Of a stretch of 64,000 bases of DNA, positions 1-8,716 are shown piece by piece. The DNA comes from Bacteroidota bacterium. Lineage in GTDB: Bacteria; Bacteroidota; Bacteroidia; 2-12-FULL-35-15. The first letter of the stretch is position 1. The number at the start of each line of letters is the position of its first letter. A program made the translations under genes and the position numbers. The stretch spans positions 124,001-188,000 of the forward strand of contig JAOQAG010000027.1 in assembly GCA_025963715.1 (NCBI GenBank), read 5' to 3'. Below the pieces are notes generated by a model. It saw nothing but the letters and a program-made list of their open reading frames with translations. It had not been told where the DNA came from and ran no database searches.

Positions 1-518
1 ATAGGTATAATTTTTTGTAAATGAGCTTTCGCCCTTGAATATTGCGACTTAGACGTTCCTTCGGAAATGCCGAGCATATCACCAATTTCTTTGTGAGAAT
101 ACCCTTCAATTGCATAAAGGTTAAAAACCGTCTTAAATCCTGTTGGCAGCGTTTGGATTATTTTCAGCAAATCTTTTGCAGCAAAACTTTCGCTCATGTA
201 ATTTGTTGAGGGTAGCATAAACTCAACACTGTCCAACTCTATGTTCTGTTTTAGTTTTTTATTTTTCCTAATATTTGTCAGTGCCGTATTTACCATAATT
301 TTACGGATCCAACCTTCCAGCGAACCCGATCCTCTGTAGGTTTCAATGTTTTGAAAAACATTTACAAACCCATTTTGCAACACATCTTCGGCTTCCTCTG
401 TATTTTCGCAGTAACGAAGGCATACACCCATCATTTTACGCGAAAATTTTTCGTACAAATGCTTTTGAGCAATCGCATTTTTCTGAATGCATCCTTGTAC
501 TATTTGCTCATCGGTCAT
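1..518 (-). CDS. ECF-type RNA polymerase sigma factor (3' end cut by window edge)
   Basis: Translation of the minus strand from the ATG at 518 gives an open frame of 172 codons that runs off the window. The protein begins MTDEQIVQGC. It carries a region-2 helix (CLRYCENTEEAEDVLQNGF, then a GWIRKIMVNTALTNIRK segment) and a region-4 helix-turn-helix near residues 135-165 (YSHKEIGDMLGISEGTSKSQ), the standard two-domain ECF plan. The ATG three bases further upstream (521-523) is not usable because it is followed at once by a stop in its frame. ECF factors direct RNA polymerase to a limited regulon, usually under an anti-sigma factor; in Bacteroidota a FecR-like or small membrane gene often follows, but that would lie outside the window. 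It diverges from rnr. The family is clear; target genes are unknown. Confidence 0.9.
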   Translation of the reverse strand, partial: MTDEQIVQGCIQKNAIAQKHLYEKFSRKMMGVCLRYCENTEEAEDVLQNGFVNVFQNIETYRGSGSLEGWIRKIMVNTALTNIRKNKKLKQNIELDSVEFMLPSTNYMSESFAAKDLLKIIQTLPTGFKTVFNLYAIEGYSHKEIGDMLGISEGTSKSQYSRAKAHLQKIIP

Positions 519-634
519 AACATTTATCTTACTCAAAGACGCAAAGTTGCAACTTTTGGTTGCACATGGAATAAAATTTTTAGATTTTATTAACAAAGCT
601 TTCTAATGCCATAAAACAGTAGCACATTTGAAAC

Positions 635-3028
635 ATGGGAAAACAATTCAGAAGTAAAAAGCAGGGACCGAAAAAAAGTTATTTTTTTGAAGAAATACTT
701 AATTTTTTAAGCAAAAACCCGAATAAAACGTTCAATTATAAGCAAATTGCCTCGGAATTAAACATAACAGATCAGTCGCAACGGATCATGATCAACACGA
801 TTTTGGCCGAATTAAAGGCCAATGATTCGGTTACAGAACCGGAACGCGGGAAATTCAAGGTAAAAAACACCGAACAATTCATTTCCGGCAAGGTAGATAT
901 GACCGCCTCGGGCGTTGCTTACATCACTTCCGAAGAAATGGAAGAAGATGTGCTGATCCCTCAGAAAAAAACATTTAATGCCATGCACGGCGACATGGTG
1001 CGTGTGCTCCTCTATCCCAAACGAAAAGGGAAACAGGAAGGCGAAATTGTGGAAATTTTGCAACGTGCCAAAACCGAGTTTGTGGGCACGATCCAGCTGT
1101 CTGCACGTTTTGCATTTTTGGTGCCGAGCAGCAACAAAGCCAATGTGGATATTTACATTCCGCTGGATAAATTAAACGGTGCCAAGGACGGGCAAAAAGC
1201 AATCGCTAAAATTATTGAATGGCCGAAAGGTGGCGTGAATCCTATCGGGGAGATCATTGATGTGCTGGGGAATGTGGGAGAAAACAATACGGAGATGCAT
1301 GCTATTCTTGCTGAATACGGCTTGCCATACGAGTTTCCGAAGGATGTGGAACGTGCTGCCGACCTGATCCCGGTGGAGATCACTGCAGAAGAAATTGCCA
1401 AACGCCGCGATTTCAGGAAGATTACCACGTTTACGATCGATCCGGTGGATGCAAAAGATTTTGATGATGCACTTTCTATTCAGAAATTAAAAAATGGAAA
1501 CTGGGAAATAGGCGTACACATTGCAGATGTGAGCCATTATGTAAAACCGGGCTCAATGATTGACAAGGAAGGAGTTGCACGTGCAACGTCTGTATACCTT
1601 GTGGATAGGGTTGTTCCGATGTTGCCCGAGGTCTTGTCCAACAATGTTTGCTCGCTGCGCCCGCACGAAGAAAAACTGTGTTTCTCCGCTGTGTTTGAAA
1701 TGACGGATGATGCAGAGGTGGTGACCGAATGGTTTGGACGCACGATCATCAACTCCGACCGCCGCTTTACTTATGAAGAAGCCCAACTGGTAATTGAAAC
1801 AGAGGAAGGCGATTTTAAAGACGAGATCCTGACACTGAACCGCCTTGCAAAAATTTTACGTGCCAACCGTTTCAAAAAAGGAAGTATTGCCTTCGAAAAA
1901 ATGGAAGTGAAATTTCATTTGGATGAAGCTGGAAACCCAACCGGCGTTTATTTTAAAGTGGCAAAGGATTCCAATCAGCTGATCGAGGATTTTATGTTGC
2001 TGGCTAACCGGAAAGTGGCAGAATTTGTGGGTAAAACAAAAGAAGATACAGGAAACAAGACACAAGAGCCAAGACAAAAAATACAAGGACAAAACAGGGC
2101 ATTTGTATACCGTGTGCATGATAAGCCCAACCCGGATAAACTGACTGATTTTGCTGAATTTGTTTCTAAATTCGGGTATAAGCTGAACATTAAAAATGAA
2201 AAAGCGGTTGCCGATTCGATGAACAGTTTACTGAAAGAAGTAAGTGAAAAAAAGGAAGCGGGAGTAATTGAATTGCTGGCGATCCGCACGATGGCAAAAG
2301 CGATCTACACGACTAAAAACATCGGGCATTACGGTTTAGGTTTTGATTATTACACCCACTTTACTTCTCCTATCCGCCGTTACCCGGATGTAATGGTACA
2401 CCGCCTGTTGCAGCATTACCTGGATGGTGGAAAAAGTCCGGATGTGGAAACACTGGAAGCACAATGCAAGCATTCATCCGACATGGAAAAACTGGCGGCA
2501 GATGCGGAACGTGCTTCTATTAAATACAAGCAGGTACAATTCTTAAAAGATAAGATCGGGCAGGAATTTGACGGCCGCATTTCGGGTGTTACCGAATGGG
2601 GAATTTTTGTGGAGATCATTGAAAACCATTGTGAGGGAATGATCCGCCAGCGCGACATGACGGATGATAATTATTATTTTGATGAAGATAATTATTGTAT
2701 GCGCGGTAAAAAATACGGCAAGGTGTTAACGCTTGGCGATGAGGTGCGCATTGAAGTAAAACGCGCGGACCTGGTAAAGAAACAACTGGATTTTGCACTG
2801 GTGGAAGTGGCAGATAAACCGGGGAACAAAAATACTGCTGCTGCTAAAAACGTTGCTGCATCCAGATCTCCGAAAGGGAAAAAACAAGAGCCAAAAAAGG
2901 AAGAACCTAAAAATACAGAACCGGATAACCGTCCGCGGAATGAGCGTTTCCAAAAAAAAACAACGGATAAGAAAAAGCCGGGTGAGGAAGGGAAAGCGTT
3001 TAATGATGACTGGGGATTTGAAATTTAA
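635..3028 (+). CDS. rnr: Ribonuclease R (3'-5' exoribonuclease)
   Basis: 797 residues with the RNase II/R plan. There is an N-terminal winged-helix-like segment (about 15-75), cold-shock-like OB folds (about 85-235), and the RNB catalytic domain from about 258, with the Asp-rich metal site IDPVDAKDFDDALS near residue 270. The HYTSPIRRYPD-type signature is present as HFTSPIRRYPDVMVHR near 575. An S1 domain (GRISGVTEWGIFVEI) lies near 648, and a Lys/Glu-rich basic tail covers about 745-797. The enzyme degrades structured RNA, including rRNA and mRNA, in the cytoplasm. Oddity: about 20 residues (467-488, TKEDTGNKTQEPRQ...) sit inside the RNB domain just before the conserved FVYRVHDKPNPDKL segment, and are encoded by a dispersed CAAGA-type repeat. 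The rest of the frame is intact, so the gene is probably functional. The start ATG is the first after the divergent spacer. Confidence 0.96.
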   Translation: MGKQFRSKKQGPKKSYFFEEILNFLSKNPNKTFNYKQIASELNITDQSQRIMINTILAELKANDSVTEPERGKFKVKNTEQFISGKVDMTASGVAYITSEEMEEDVLIPQKKTFNAMHGDMVRVLLYPKRKGKQEGEIVEILQRAKTEFVGTIQLSARFAFLVPSSNKANVDIYIPLDKLNGAKDGQKAIAKIIEWPKGGVNPIGEIIDVLGNVGENNTEMHAILAEYGLPYEFPKDVERAADLIPVEITAEEIAKRRDFRKITTFTIDPVDAKDFDDALSIQKLKNGNWEIGVHIADVSHYVKPGSMIDKEGVARATSVYLVDRVVPMLPEVLSNNVCSLRPHEEKLCFSAVFEMTDDAEVVTEWFGRTIINSDRRFTYEEAQLVIETEEGDFKDEILTLNRLAKILRANRFKKGSIAFEKMEVKFHLDEAGNPTGVYFKVAKDSNQLIEDFMLLANRKVAEFVGKTKEDTGNKTQEPRQKIQGQNRAFVYRVHDKPNPDKLTDFAEFVSKFGYKLNIKNEKAVADSMNSLLKEVSEKKEAGVIELLAIRTMAKAIYTTKNIGHYGLGFDYYTHFTSPIRRYPDVMVHRLLQHYLDGGKSPDVETLEAQCKHSSDMEKLAADAERASIKYKQVQFLKDKIGQEFDGRISGVTEWGIFVEIIENHCEGMIRQRDMTDDNYYFDEDNYCMRGKKYGKVLTLGDEVRIEVKRADLVKKQLDFALVEVADKPGNKNTAAAKNVAASRSPKGKKQEPKKEEPKNTEPDNRPRNERFQKKTTDKKKPGEEGKAFNDDWGFEI
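2035..2100 (+). repeat. CAAGA-family repeat arm inside rnr
   Basis: The stretch around 2050-2078 reads caggaaacaagacacaagag followed by ccaagac. It matches, allowing a few substitutions, the two arms at 15863-15905 and 15969-16004. Here it is in frame within the RNase R catalytic domain and adds a hydrophilic loop. Confidence 0.6.
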
Positions 3029-3255
3029 AGTACGGATAACAAACAGGAACGAATTTTACGAATCTGTGTGGTGCTGAGTGTTCATTGGATTGGTTCATTT
3101 GTTAACTGGTTCATTGGTGTGCTAACCCATGCTGTGTGTTTTAACCGCAGAGTGCGCGAAGAAGGCGCAGAGTTCGCAGAGGCTATGTTATTACTCGCGT
3201 TTACTGTGTGCAAGAGAACGCAGAGGTTTTATTTCGCTTGCGCGAAATCTTAATG
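3029..3255 (+). repeat. Composite dispersed repeat (E + A modules), forward copy
   Basis: Starts directly after the rnr stop codon. Module E (3031-3071) reads acggataacaaacaggaacg then aattttacgaatctgtgtgg. Module A (3119-3255) contains gctgtgtgttttaaccgcag, gaagaaggcgcagagttcgc and ends cgcttgcgcgaaatctta. The same E-then-A order recurs on the minus strand at 43672-43850 and, interrupted by other repeats, at 32165-32310. No open frame of interest. With the items to 3655 this accounts for the 648-bp gap 3029-3676. Confidence 0.7.
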
Positions 3256-3279
3256 GTTTGGTTATTTGCTTTTCGCAGA

Positions 3280-3430
3280 ACACACCCCTGGCCCCTCTCA
3301 AGAGGGGAATTGATCCTGCAAGCATAAAAAATTTAGTATAATTCGAAAACTAATACATCCATAAAAACTCAAAATAAAAAAATTGTAGAATGTTTCGATT
3401 CCCCTCTTGAGAGGGCTTAGAGGTGTGTAA
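3280..3430. repeat. Inverted pair of CTCAAGAGGGG repeats (B family)
   Basis: The left arm at 3280-3314 (acacacccctggcccctctc then aagaggggaattga) and the right arm at 3395-3430 (tcgattcccctcttgagagg then gcttagaggtgtgtaa) are near-exact reverse complements around an 80-bp AT-rich centre. A third, single copy lies at 57669-57706. Confidence 0.7.
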
Positions 3431-3508
3431 TACACAGATGTGTTAAAACCCAAAAACTGTATAAAGTATACGGTTCCAAAAGATTTTAAAAAGTGTTCTA
3501 ATGAACAG

Positions 3509-3530
3509 ATCCCGTGTCGGAGCACGGGAT
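3509..3530. repeat. GTCATCCCG-family hairpin
   Basis: ATCCCGTG-tcggag-CACGGGAT is a perfect 8-bp stem followed by GACAG. It belongs to the same family as the hairpins at 11707, 27341-27675, 40204 and the related 32241. Confidence 0.65.
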
Positions 3531-3552
3531 GACAGTCTTAAATAATGATTTG

Positions 3553-3605
3553 ATTTCTTTGCGGCCTCTGCGCCTTCTTCGCGCGCTTTGCGGTAAAAAT
3601 ACACA
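3553..3605 (-). repeat. Partial A-module repeat, inverted relative to 3119-3255
   Basis: ctttgcggcctctgcgcctt, then cttcgcgcgctttgcggtaa and acacagca, read as the reverse complement of the A module at 3128-3182. The pair makes the 3.1-3.6 kb gap a large nested inverted structure. Confidence 0.65.
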
Positions 3606-3621
3606 GCAAACTTTGAACAAA

Positions 3622-3655
3622 AAACCCGCCATCTATGATTATAGATGGCGGGTTT
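3622..3655 (-). terminator. Intrinsic terminator of the MORN-kinase-regulator operon
   Basis: A 15-bp perfect stem AAACCCGCCATCTAT / ATAGATGGCGGGTTT with a 4-base gatt loop lies 21 bp beyond the stop of the LytTR regulator. It is flanked by A and T runs, so it could work on both strands. Confidence 0.85.
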
Positions 3656-3676
3656 AATTTCAATGCGGTTTTTTTT

Positions 3677-4429
3677 CTAAACCATGTTTAGTCTTTTCGA
3701 AAGATCGTCCTTGTAAGAACCACCGATCGGGATTAGTTTTTTATCTTCTTCTAAAATCAGGTTTGGTTGTTCGATCGCTACAATTTTATCGATACGCACA
3801 ATAAAAGAACGATGTACACGGATAAAATCGCTGGTAGGCAATTTTTTCTCAATGTCTTTCATCGTGGAATGGATCGTGTAACGTGCGTTTGCCGTGTTGA
3901 TCACTACATAATCTTTTAATGCTTCTACAAAATAAATATCGCTGGTTTTTACTTTTACCAAACGGGAATTTGATTTCACGAAAATAATGTCTTTCGACTC
4001 TTTGTTCTCTACAATTGAATACAGAAAATCGCGTTCTTTTTTAACGTCGGTTTCTTTTTCATGTTTGTAGATGGCCATTTCAATGGAGGTGTGCAGGTCA
4101 ATTTCTTTGAAAGGCTTGATGATGTATCCGTAAGGCTCCGAAACTTTTGCTTTACTTAATGTACTTTCATCTGCGTAAGCGGTAAGATAGATCACCGGGA
4201 TGTTAAATTTTTCACGGATCTGTCCGGCTGCCTCAATCCCGCTCATATCGCCTTTTAGCATAATGTCCATTAATACCAGGTCGGGCTTCACCTCTTCTGC
4301 TGTTCTGATCGCATCTTCCCCGGTAGAGCACATTCCAACCACGGTATATCCGAGTTTTTTTAAACTGTGTTGAATATCTTTTGCAACAATGCTTTCGTCT
4401 TCAACAATTAAGATATTGGTTTTTGACAT
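3677..4429 (-). CDS. LytTR-family response regulator
   Basis: 250 residues. The N-terminal receiver domain (about 4-120) has the acidic pair in IVEDES, the phospho-acceptor Asp in LVLMDIML near residue 54 and the conserved Lys in IIKPFKEIDL. The C-terminal LytTR DNA-binding domain (about 150-248) contains DIYFVEALKDYVVINTANA and FIRVHRSFIVRIDKI. It is the cytoplasmic output of a two-component pair: the stop of the upstream kinase (4432) is two bases from this start, so the two are almost surely co-transcribed and co-translated. LytTR regulators bind paired direct repeats in promoters; its targets cannot be read from the window. The terminator at 3622-3655 ends the unit. Confidence 0.93.
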   Translation of the reverse strand: MSKTNILIVEDESIVAKDIQHSLKKLGYTVVGMCSTGEDAIRTAEEVKPDLVLMDIMLKGDMSGIEAAGQIREKFNIPVIYLTAYADESTLSKAKVSEPYGYIIKPFKEIDLHTSIEMAIYKHEKETDVKKERDFLYSIVENKESKDIIFVKSNSRLVKVKTSDIYFVEALKDYVVINTANARYTIHSTMKDIEKKLPTSDFIRVHRSFIVRIDKIVAIEQPNLILEEDKKLIPIGGSYKDDLSKRLNMV

Positions 4430-4431
4430 TT

Positions 4432-7400
4432 TTATATTCTGTTTTTTACTTGGTTCTGTTTAAATATGATGGTGTATTTCGTTCCATTGTCGGAATTCAT
4501 TTCAATATTTCCGTTCAATTGATCGGTCAAAGTTACAACTAATTGTAATCCGAGCGACTGTGTGTTTCTGTAATCGATCTCTTTTGGTAACCCGATTCCG
4601 TTATCGGCAATAAAAAGAACTAAGCTTTCATCCTTCAAAACCATTTGTATGGTAATCTCGCAATCATCCTTTTTATCGACGAAGGCATACTTTAACGCGT
4701 TGGAGATTATCTCATTGATGATTAATCCACATGGAATTGCAAGGTCTAAATTAAGAAAAACATTTTGAATGTCAAGATTTAATTTTATTTCATTTTCGAA
4801 ATTGGAATAGGATTGAATCAGGTTTTGCGAAAGATTGACCACATACTCTGAAAAATTGATGCTCGAAAAATCTTTTGTCTGGTATAAACTCTCGTGAATA
4901 AAGGCCATGGATTTTATCCTGTTCTGGCTTTCTTTCAGGATGTTGAGCGTGCCCGGATCTTTTACATACGATGATTGCAGGTTAAGGATGCTGGAGATCA
5001 CCTGCAGGTTATTTTTTACGCGGTGATGCACTTCCTTGAGCAACACTTCTTTTTCTTTCAGCGACTGGCGGATCTTTTCTTCTGCAAATTTTTTCTCCGT
5101 TACATCATGTCCAATGCCGGATACTCCCACCACATTGTTCAGCTCATCGTAAATAGGGTTTAAAAAGATCTCGCGCCACACTGTCCGTGCATTAGGATCA
5201 ACAAATTTTGTTTCAAAATGCTGCGGATCGCCTTTGAATGCACTCTCGTATTTTTTTATCCAGAAGGAGTTGTATTCCTTGGTAGAAACGGTTTCGCCGC
5301 TTACCATTGAAATTCCAATGTATACATTCACACCGTAATTTTTCTTTAAAAATATTGCATGGTTTTTATTGTACGAGGTAAGGTCGATGTTCCTGTCCAC
5401 CGTCCAGATCATGTGCGAGCTGCTTTCAAATACGGCATTGAGCTTTGCTGATTGCGCATACAGGCGCTCTTCCGCTTTTTTTACTTCCGAAATATCCCTG
5501 GAAACGCCCATCGCACCAATGATCTCACCTTCCTCGTTTTTTAAAATGGAAGCTGACAAAAAGGACGTGAACAGCTCACCGTTCTTTCTCACATTGTATA
5601 CTTCGCCTGCGTATGCTCCTTTCCGGTACAGCTCATCATCGGTAATAGTAATGCGTTGTTCGGCATTTTCAAACAGCATGCTCATGTGTTTGCCAATCAC
5701 TTCCTGGCTGGTATAACCGAATGTGCGTTGTGCGGCGGCATTAAATTCGGTAATAAAACCTTGTTTGTCGGATGCGCAGATCATATCAATGGAACCGTTG
5801 ATGATCAGGCGCGTATATTTTTGCGATTCCTGCAATTGCAGCTGGATCACTTTCCGCTTGGTAATTTCCTGCTCCAGCAGCTCGTTGGTTTCCTCTGCAA
5901 TCTGCGCACGCATTTGCTCTTTCACCAATTGTTTTTGTGTGGAGATATCGTGTACCACAGTAAGTACAGCGTTTTTTCCATTAAATTTGATCAGGATCGG
6001 TTTTGTTTCCACTTCCCTGATCTCGCCGTCGAGCGATCTTATTTTCAATTCAATAAAATCCTGCGGCTTACCATTCATGGCGCTTTCAATGCGTTGGGTA
6101 ATTTTTTCTTTGTATTCGGGCAGTAAAAAATCATACAGGGAATACGTTATGTCTTCCGGTACAGCTGCCATTCCGGCCAGTTTAAGCGCGCTTGGGTTTG
6201 CAAAAACCACTTTGCCGTCGATGTGAATAAAAACACCGTCGGGCGAATAATCCACCAGGCTTTTGTAATTTTCGCGACTGCGCGTGATCTCTAATTCGTA
6301 TTCTTTTTTGTGTGTTACATCACTGATAAACCCTTCCAGGAAAAGCAGTTCGCCGCTTTCCGAAAAAACACCTTCTCCTTTTTCCCATACCCATTTTGTT
6401 TCTCCTTTTGCAGTAATAATGCGGTATTCGATCTCAAAAAATGTTTTATTTTTAATGGCTTGCCTGATCTGTTCTTTACCCACATTTTTATCTTCGGGAA
6501 GCACAATGCCTGCAAAGGATTTTTTATGGTTGCCGATCAGATCTTTCGGCAAATAACCGGTAAGCTCAAAGCAACCTTCGCTTACAAATTCCATGGTCCA
6601 TTCGCTGTCTTTATCACAACGGTAGGCCATTCCGGGAAGATTGTTCATCAGCGTGGACAGCTTGCGCTCGCTTTCCCTTAAATTAAATTCGTATTCTTTG
6701 CGGTCGGTAATGTTATAAATTACAGTGGCGCGAATGGTTTTTCCAAAGTAAGGAATGTTTTGTGCTTTGGTTTCAACGGTAATCAGGGTGCCGTCCTTCC
6801 GGATCGTTTGCACCTCATACGGATCGGATTTTGGCAGACGCAAAAATTTAAACGCCATTGCTTTCTGATCTTCCACAATAAAATCCTCGATCATGTCCTT
6901 GCCAATCACTTCCTGCACGGAATCGTATCCGTACATTTTTACAAACTGGTCGTTTGCATCAATTATTTTTCCGCTTTCCGAAAACACAATGCCTTCAAAC
7001 GTAGCGTTGGAAAGGATCTTGAAGCGCTCTTCACTGTCGCGTAATTGTTCTTCACTTTGTTTCTGATGGGTTACATCGCGTGAAATTCCTTCTACCGCAA
7101 TTTTATTCCCGTCCTTATCGTAAATATTTTGCGTACGTGTGGCGGTCCAGATCACGCTGCCATCTTTTTTGATCCAACGCAATACAATTTCGGGATCTTT
7201 TACACTGGAAATCCGGTTTTCCTTTTTTAGCGTTTCTTCCGAATCGCCCAATAAATAAAGATCGTCCGGGTGGATGATCTTAAAGGCAATGTAAGGATCG
7301 CGGTAAAAATCCTCGGGTGTATAGCCGGACATTTTAAACAACGAAGGGCTCACATATTCGTACCTGGCTTCGGGCACAATGGTATAGCGGTAGATCACAT

Positions 7401-8691
7401 CCATTGCATTTTCGGCAAGCATGCGGAAACGTTCTTCGCTTTTCTTTAATTTTTGTTCCGCGTTGATGTGCTCGGTTACATCGCGTGTGATCCCAAAATT
7501 GCCAACGTGTTTGCCTTTTTCATCTATCTGCGGTGTTACATGTTCTTCCAGCCAAACGTATTCTCCTTTTTCGCGGTGTAAAAACCGGTAGGTAAATTTT
7601 TGCGGTTTCAGGTTGTCTTTTACTTTCTGAACGGCTTCCAGCACTTTGCCAACATCGTCCGGATGACAAAGCTTTACCAGGATCTTCAAGTCTTCTTCGT
7701 ATTCTTTTTTGGTAATACCAAACAGACTTTCGATCTGGCGGCCAAGGTATTTTACCTGCCGGTTGCGTTCTGGCAAAAACTCCACATAATACACCAATTC
7801 TTTGATGTTGTTGAGTACCTGCGACAGGTTTTCCTCGCTATGTTTGAGTTTCTCTTCTGCCCGTTTCCGCTCTGTAATGTCTCTTCCAATCCCTTCAATG
7901 GCAATCAGTTTGCCTTTTTTATCATAGATGGGTTTACTCGAGGTTTCTGTCCAGATCACTTTTCCGTCCTTGCGGATCCAACGTGCAATTATTGGTTTTT
8001 TAGAAATGTTGCGCTCCAGGTTAATGGCATTTTCGCGGTCATCGGGATGAATTATTTTTGTTCCCAAAAAAGGGTCGCGGTAATACTCTTCAGGAGAATA
8101 ACCGGTAATTTCTTTAACGGAGGGACTGATGTATTCGCACTCGTACGTCGGGCTGATTTTATAACGATACAGAATATCGGCGGCATTTTGCGCCAGCATC
8201 CTGAATTTTTCTTCGTTTTGTTTTAGTTTATTTTGCGCAACAATTTCTTTGGTAATGTCGGTTGCTTCCACAATTACGGCAATTACTTTTTTATCTTCCA
8301 GCAATGGCGATGCTTTGCATGAAAAATAAGCCGTTTCGCCTTTTGGCGACAATGAACTGATGATGTATTGCTGGGATTTTGCTGTTTTGAAAACAATGGA
8401 AAGTGCTTTTTTGATCACTGGTTTTGATTCTTCCGAACCAAAATCATAAGCGCTCCTGCCCAATACGGTTTTTTTTGTCCAGCCACCCTTTGCCACCCGG
8501 TTAATGTCGAGTACTTTAAAACCTTTATCAATAACAATAACGGTATTTGCGGAATGCTTAAAAACGGAGTCCCATTTTTTTTTGTCCTGCTTTGCCGGTT
8601 GCACTGCTTTTTTAGTCAATTGCTCAACCTTTCGCTGAAGCTTTTTTACTTCCGCGATCAGCTCTTCTTTTGTTTTTCTGGAAAGAGACAT
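4432..8691 (-). CDS. Soluble multi-PAS sensor histidine kinase (nine PAS domains, HisKA_2 type)
   Basis: 1419 residues. After a short coiled coil I count nine consecutive PAS/PAC units, each ending in a D(I/V)T-type linker (EATDITKE, GIGRDITERKRAEE, GITRDVTEH, GISRDVTHQ, YNITDRKE, FISDVTHKK, HDISTQK, GVSRDISEVKK, GIGHDVTEKK). A HisKA_2 dimerisation helix follows with the phospho-His in LLKEVHHRVKNNLQVISSIL (about residue 1220), then a HATPase_c domain with NEIISNALKYAF and DNGIGLP. No membrane segment or signal peptide is visible, so it should sense cytoplasmic or membrane-permeant cues. PAS units 2, 4 and 9 resemble one another, suggesting internal duplication. It lies 25 bp behind the MORN gene and 2 bp before its LytTR partner. 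Ligands are unknown. Confidence 0.93.
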   Translation of the reverse strand: MSLSRKTKEELIAEVKKLQRKVEQLTKKAVQPAKQDKKKWDSVFKHSANTVIVIDKGFKVLDINRVAKGGWTKKTVLGRSAYDFGSEESKPVIKKALSIVFKTAKSQQYIISSLSPKGETAYFSCKASPLLEDKKVIAVIVEATDITKEIVAQNKLKQNEEKFRMLAQNAADILYRYKISPTYECEYISPSVKEITGYSPEEYYRDPFLGTKIIHPDDRENAINLERNISKKPIIARWIRKDGKVIWTETSSKPIYDKKGKLIAIEGIGRDITERKRAEEKLKHSEENLSQVLNNIKELVYYVEFLPERNRQVKYLGRQIESLFGITKKEYEEDLKILVKLCHPDDVGKVLEAVQKVKDNLKPQKFTYRFLHREKGEYVWLEEHVTPQIDEKGKHVGNFGITRDVTEHINAEQKLKKSEERFRMLAENAMDVIYRYTIVPEARYEYVSPSLFKMSGYTPEDFYRDPYIAFKIIHPDDLYLLGDSEETLKKENRISSVKDPEIVLRWIKKDGSVIWTATRTQNIYDKDGNKIAVEGISRDVTHQKQSEEQLRDSEERFKILSNATFEGIVFSESGKIIDANDQFVKMYGYDSVQEVIGKDMIEDFIVEDQKAMAFKFLRLPKSDPYEVQTIRKDGTLITVETKAQNIPYFGKTIRATVIYNITDRKEYEFNLRESERKLSTLMNNLPGMAYRCDKDSEWTMEFVSEGCFELTGYLPKDLIGNHKKSFAGIVLPEDKNVGKEQIRQAIKNKTFFEIEYRIITAKGETKWVWEKGEGVFSESGELLFLEGFISDVTHKKEYELEITRSRENYKSLVDYSPDGVFIHIDGKVVFANPSALKLAGMAAVPEDITYSLYDFLLPEYKEKITQRIESAMNGKPQDFIELKIRSLDGEIREVETKPILIKFNGKNAVLTVVHDISTQKQLVKEQMRAQIAEETNELLEQEITKRKVIQLQLQESQKYTRLIINGSIDMICASDKQGFITEFNAAAQRTFGYTSQEVIGKHMSMLFENAEQRITITDDELYRKGAYAGEVYNVRKNGELFTSFLSASILKNEEGEIIGAMGVSRDISEVKKAEERLYAQSAKLNAVFESSSHMIWTVDRNIDLTSYNKNHAIFLKKNYGVNVYIGISMVSGETVSTKEYNSFWIKKYESAFKGDPQHFETKFVDPNARTVWREIFLNPIYDELNNVVGVSGIGHDVTEKKFAEEKIRQSLKEKEVLLKEVHHRVKNNLQVISSILNLQSSYVKDPGTLNILKESQNRIKSMAFIHESLYQTKDFSSINFSEYVVNLSQNLIQSYSNFENEIKLNLDIQNVFLNLDLAIPCGLIINEIISNALKYAFVDKKDDCEITIQMVLKDESLVLFIADNGIGLPKEIDYRNTQSLGLQLVVTLTDQLNGNIEMNSDNGTKYTIIFKQNQVKNRI

Positions 8692-8716
8692 GGATTGAGT
8701 TCTTGGTGTGTATTAT

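Noticed and set aside
1574-1587. Perfect palindrome GTTGCACGTGCAAC in rnr, parS-like
   Set aside because: Two symmetric changes from the ParB core (G and C in place of C and G), single, and 49 kb from the cluster; likely chance in coding sequence.
3068-3341. Small open frames in the 3.0-3.6 kb gap
   Set aside because: They are translations of dispersed repeats.
5656-6126. Long plus-strand open frames opposite the PAS kinase
   Set aside because: Shadows of the kinase frame with no family motifs; same for the many other antisense frames.
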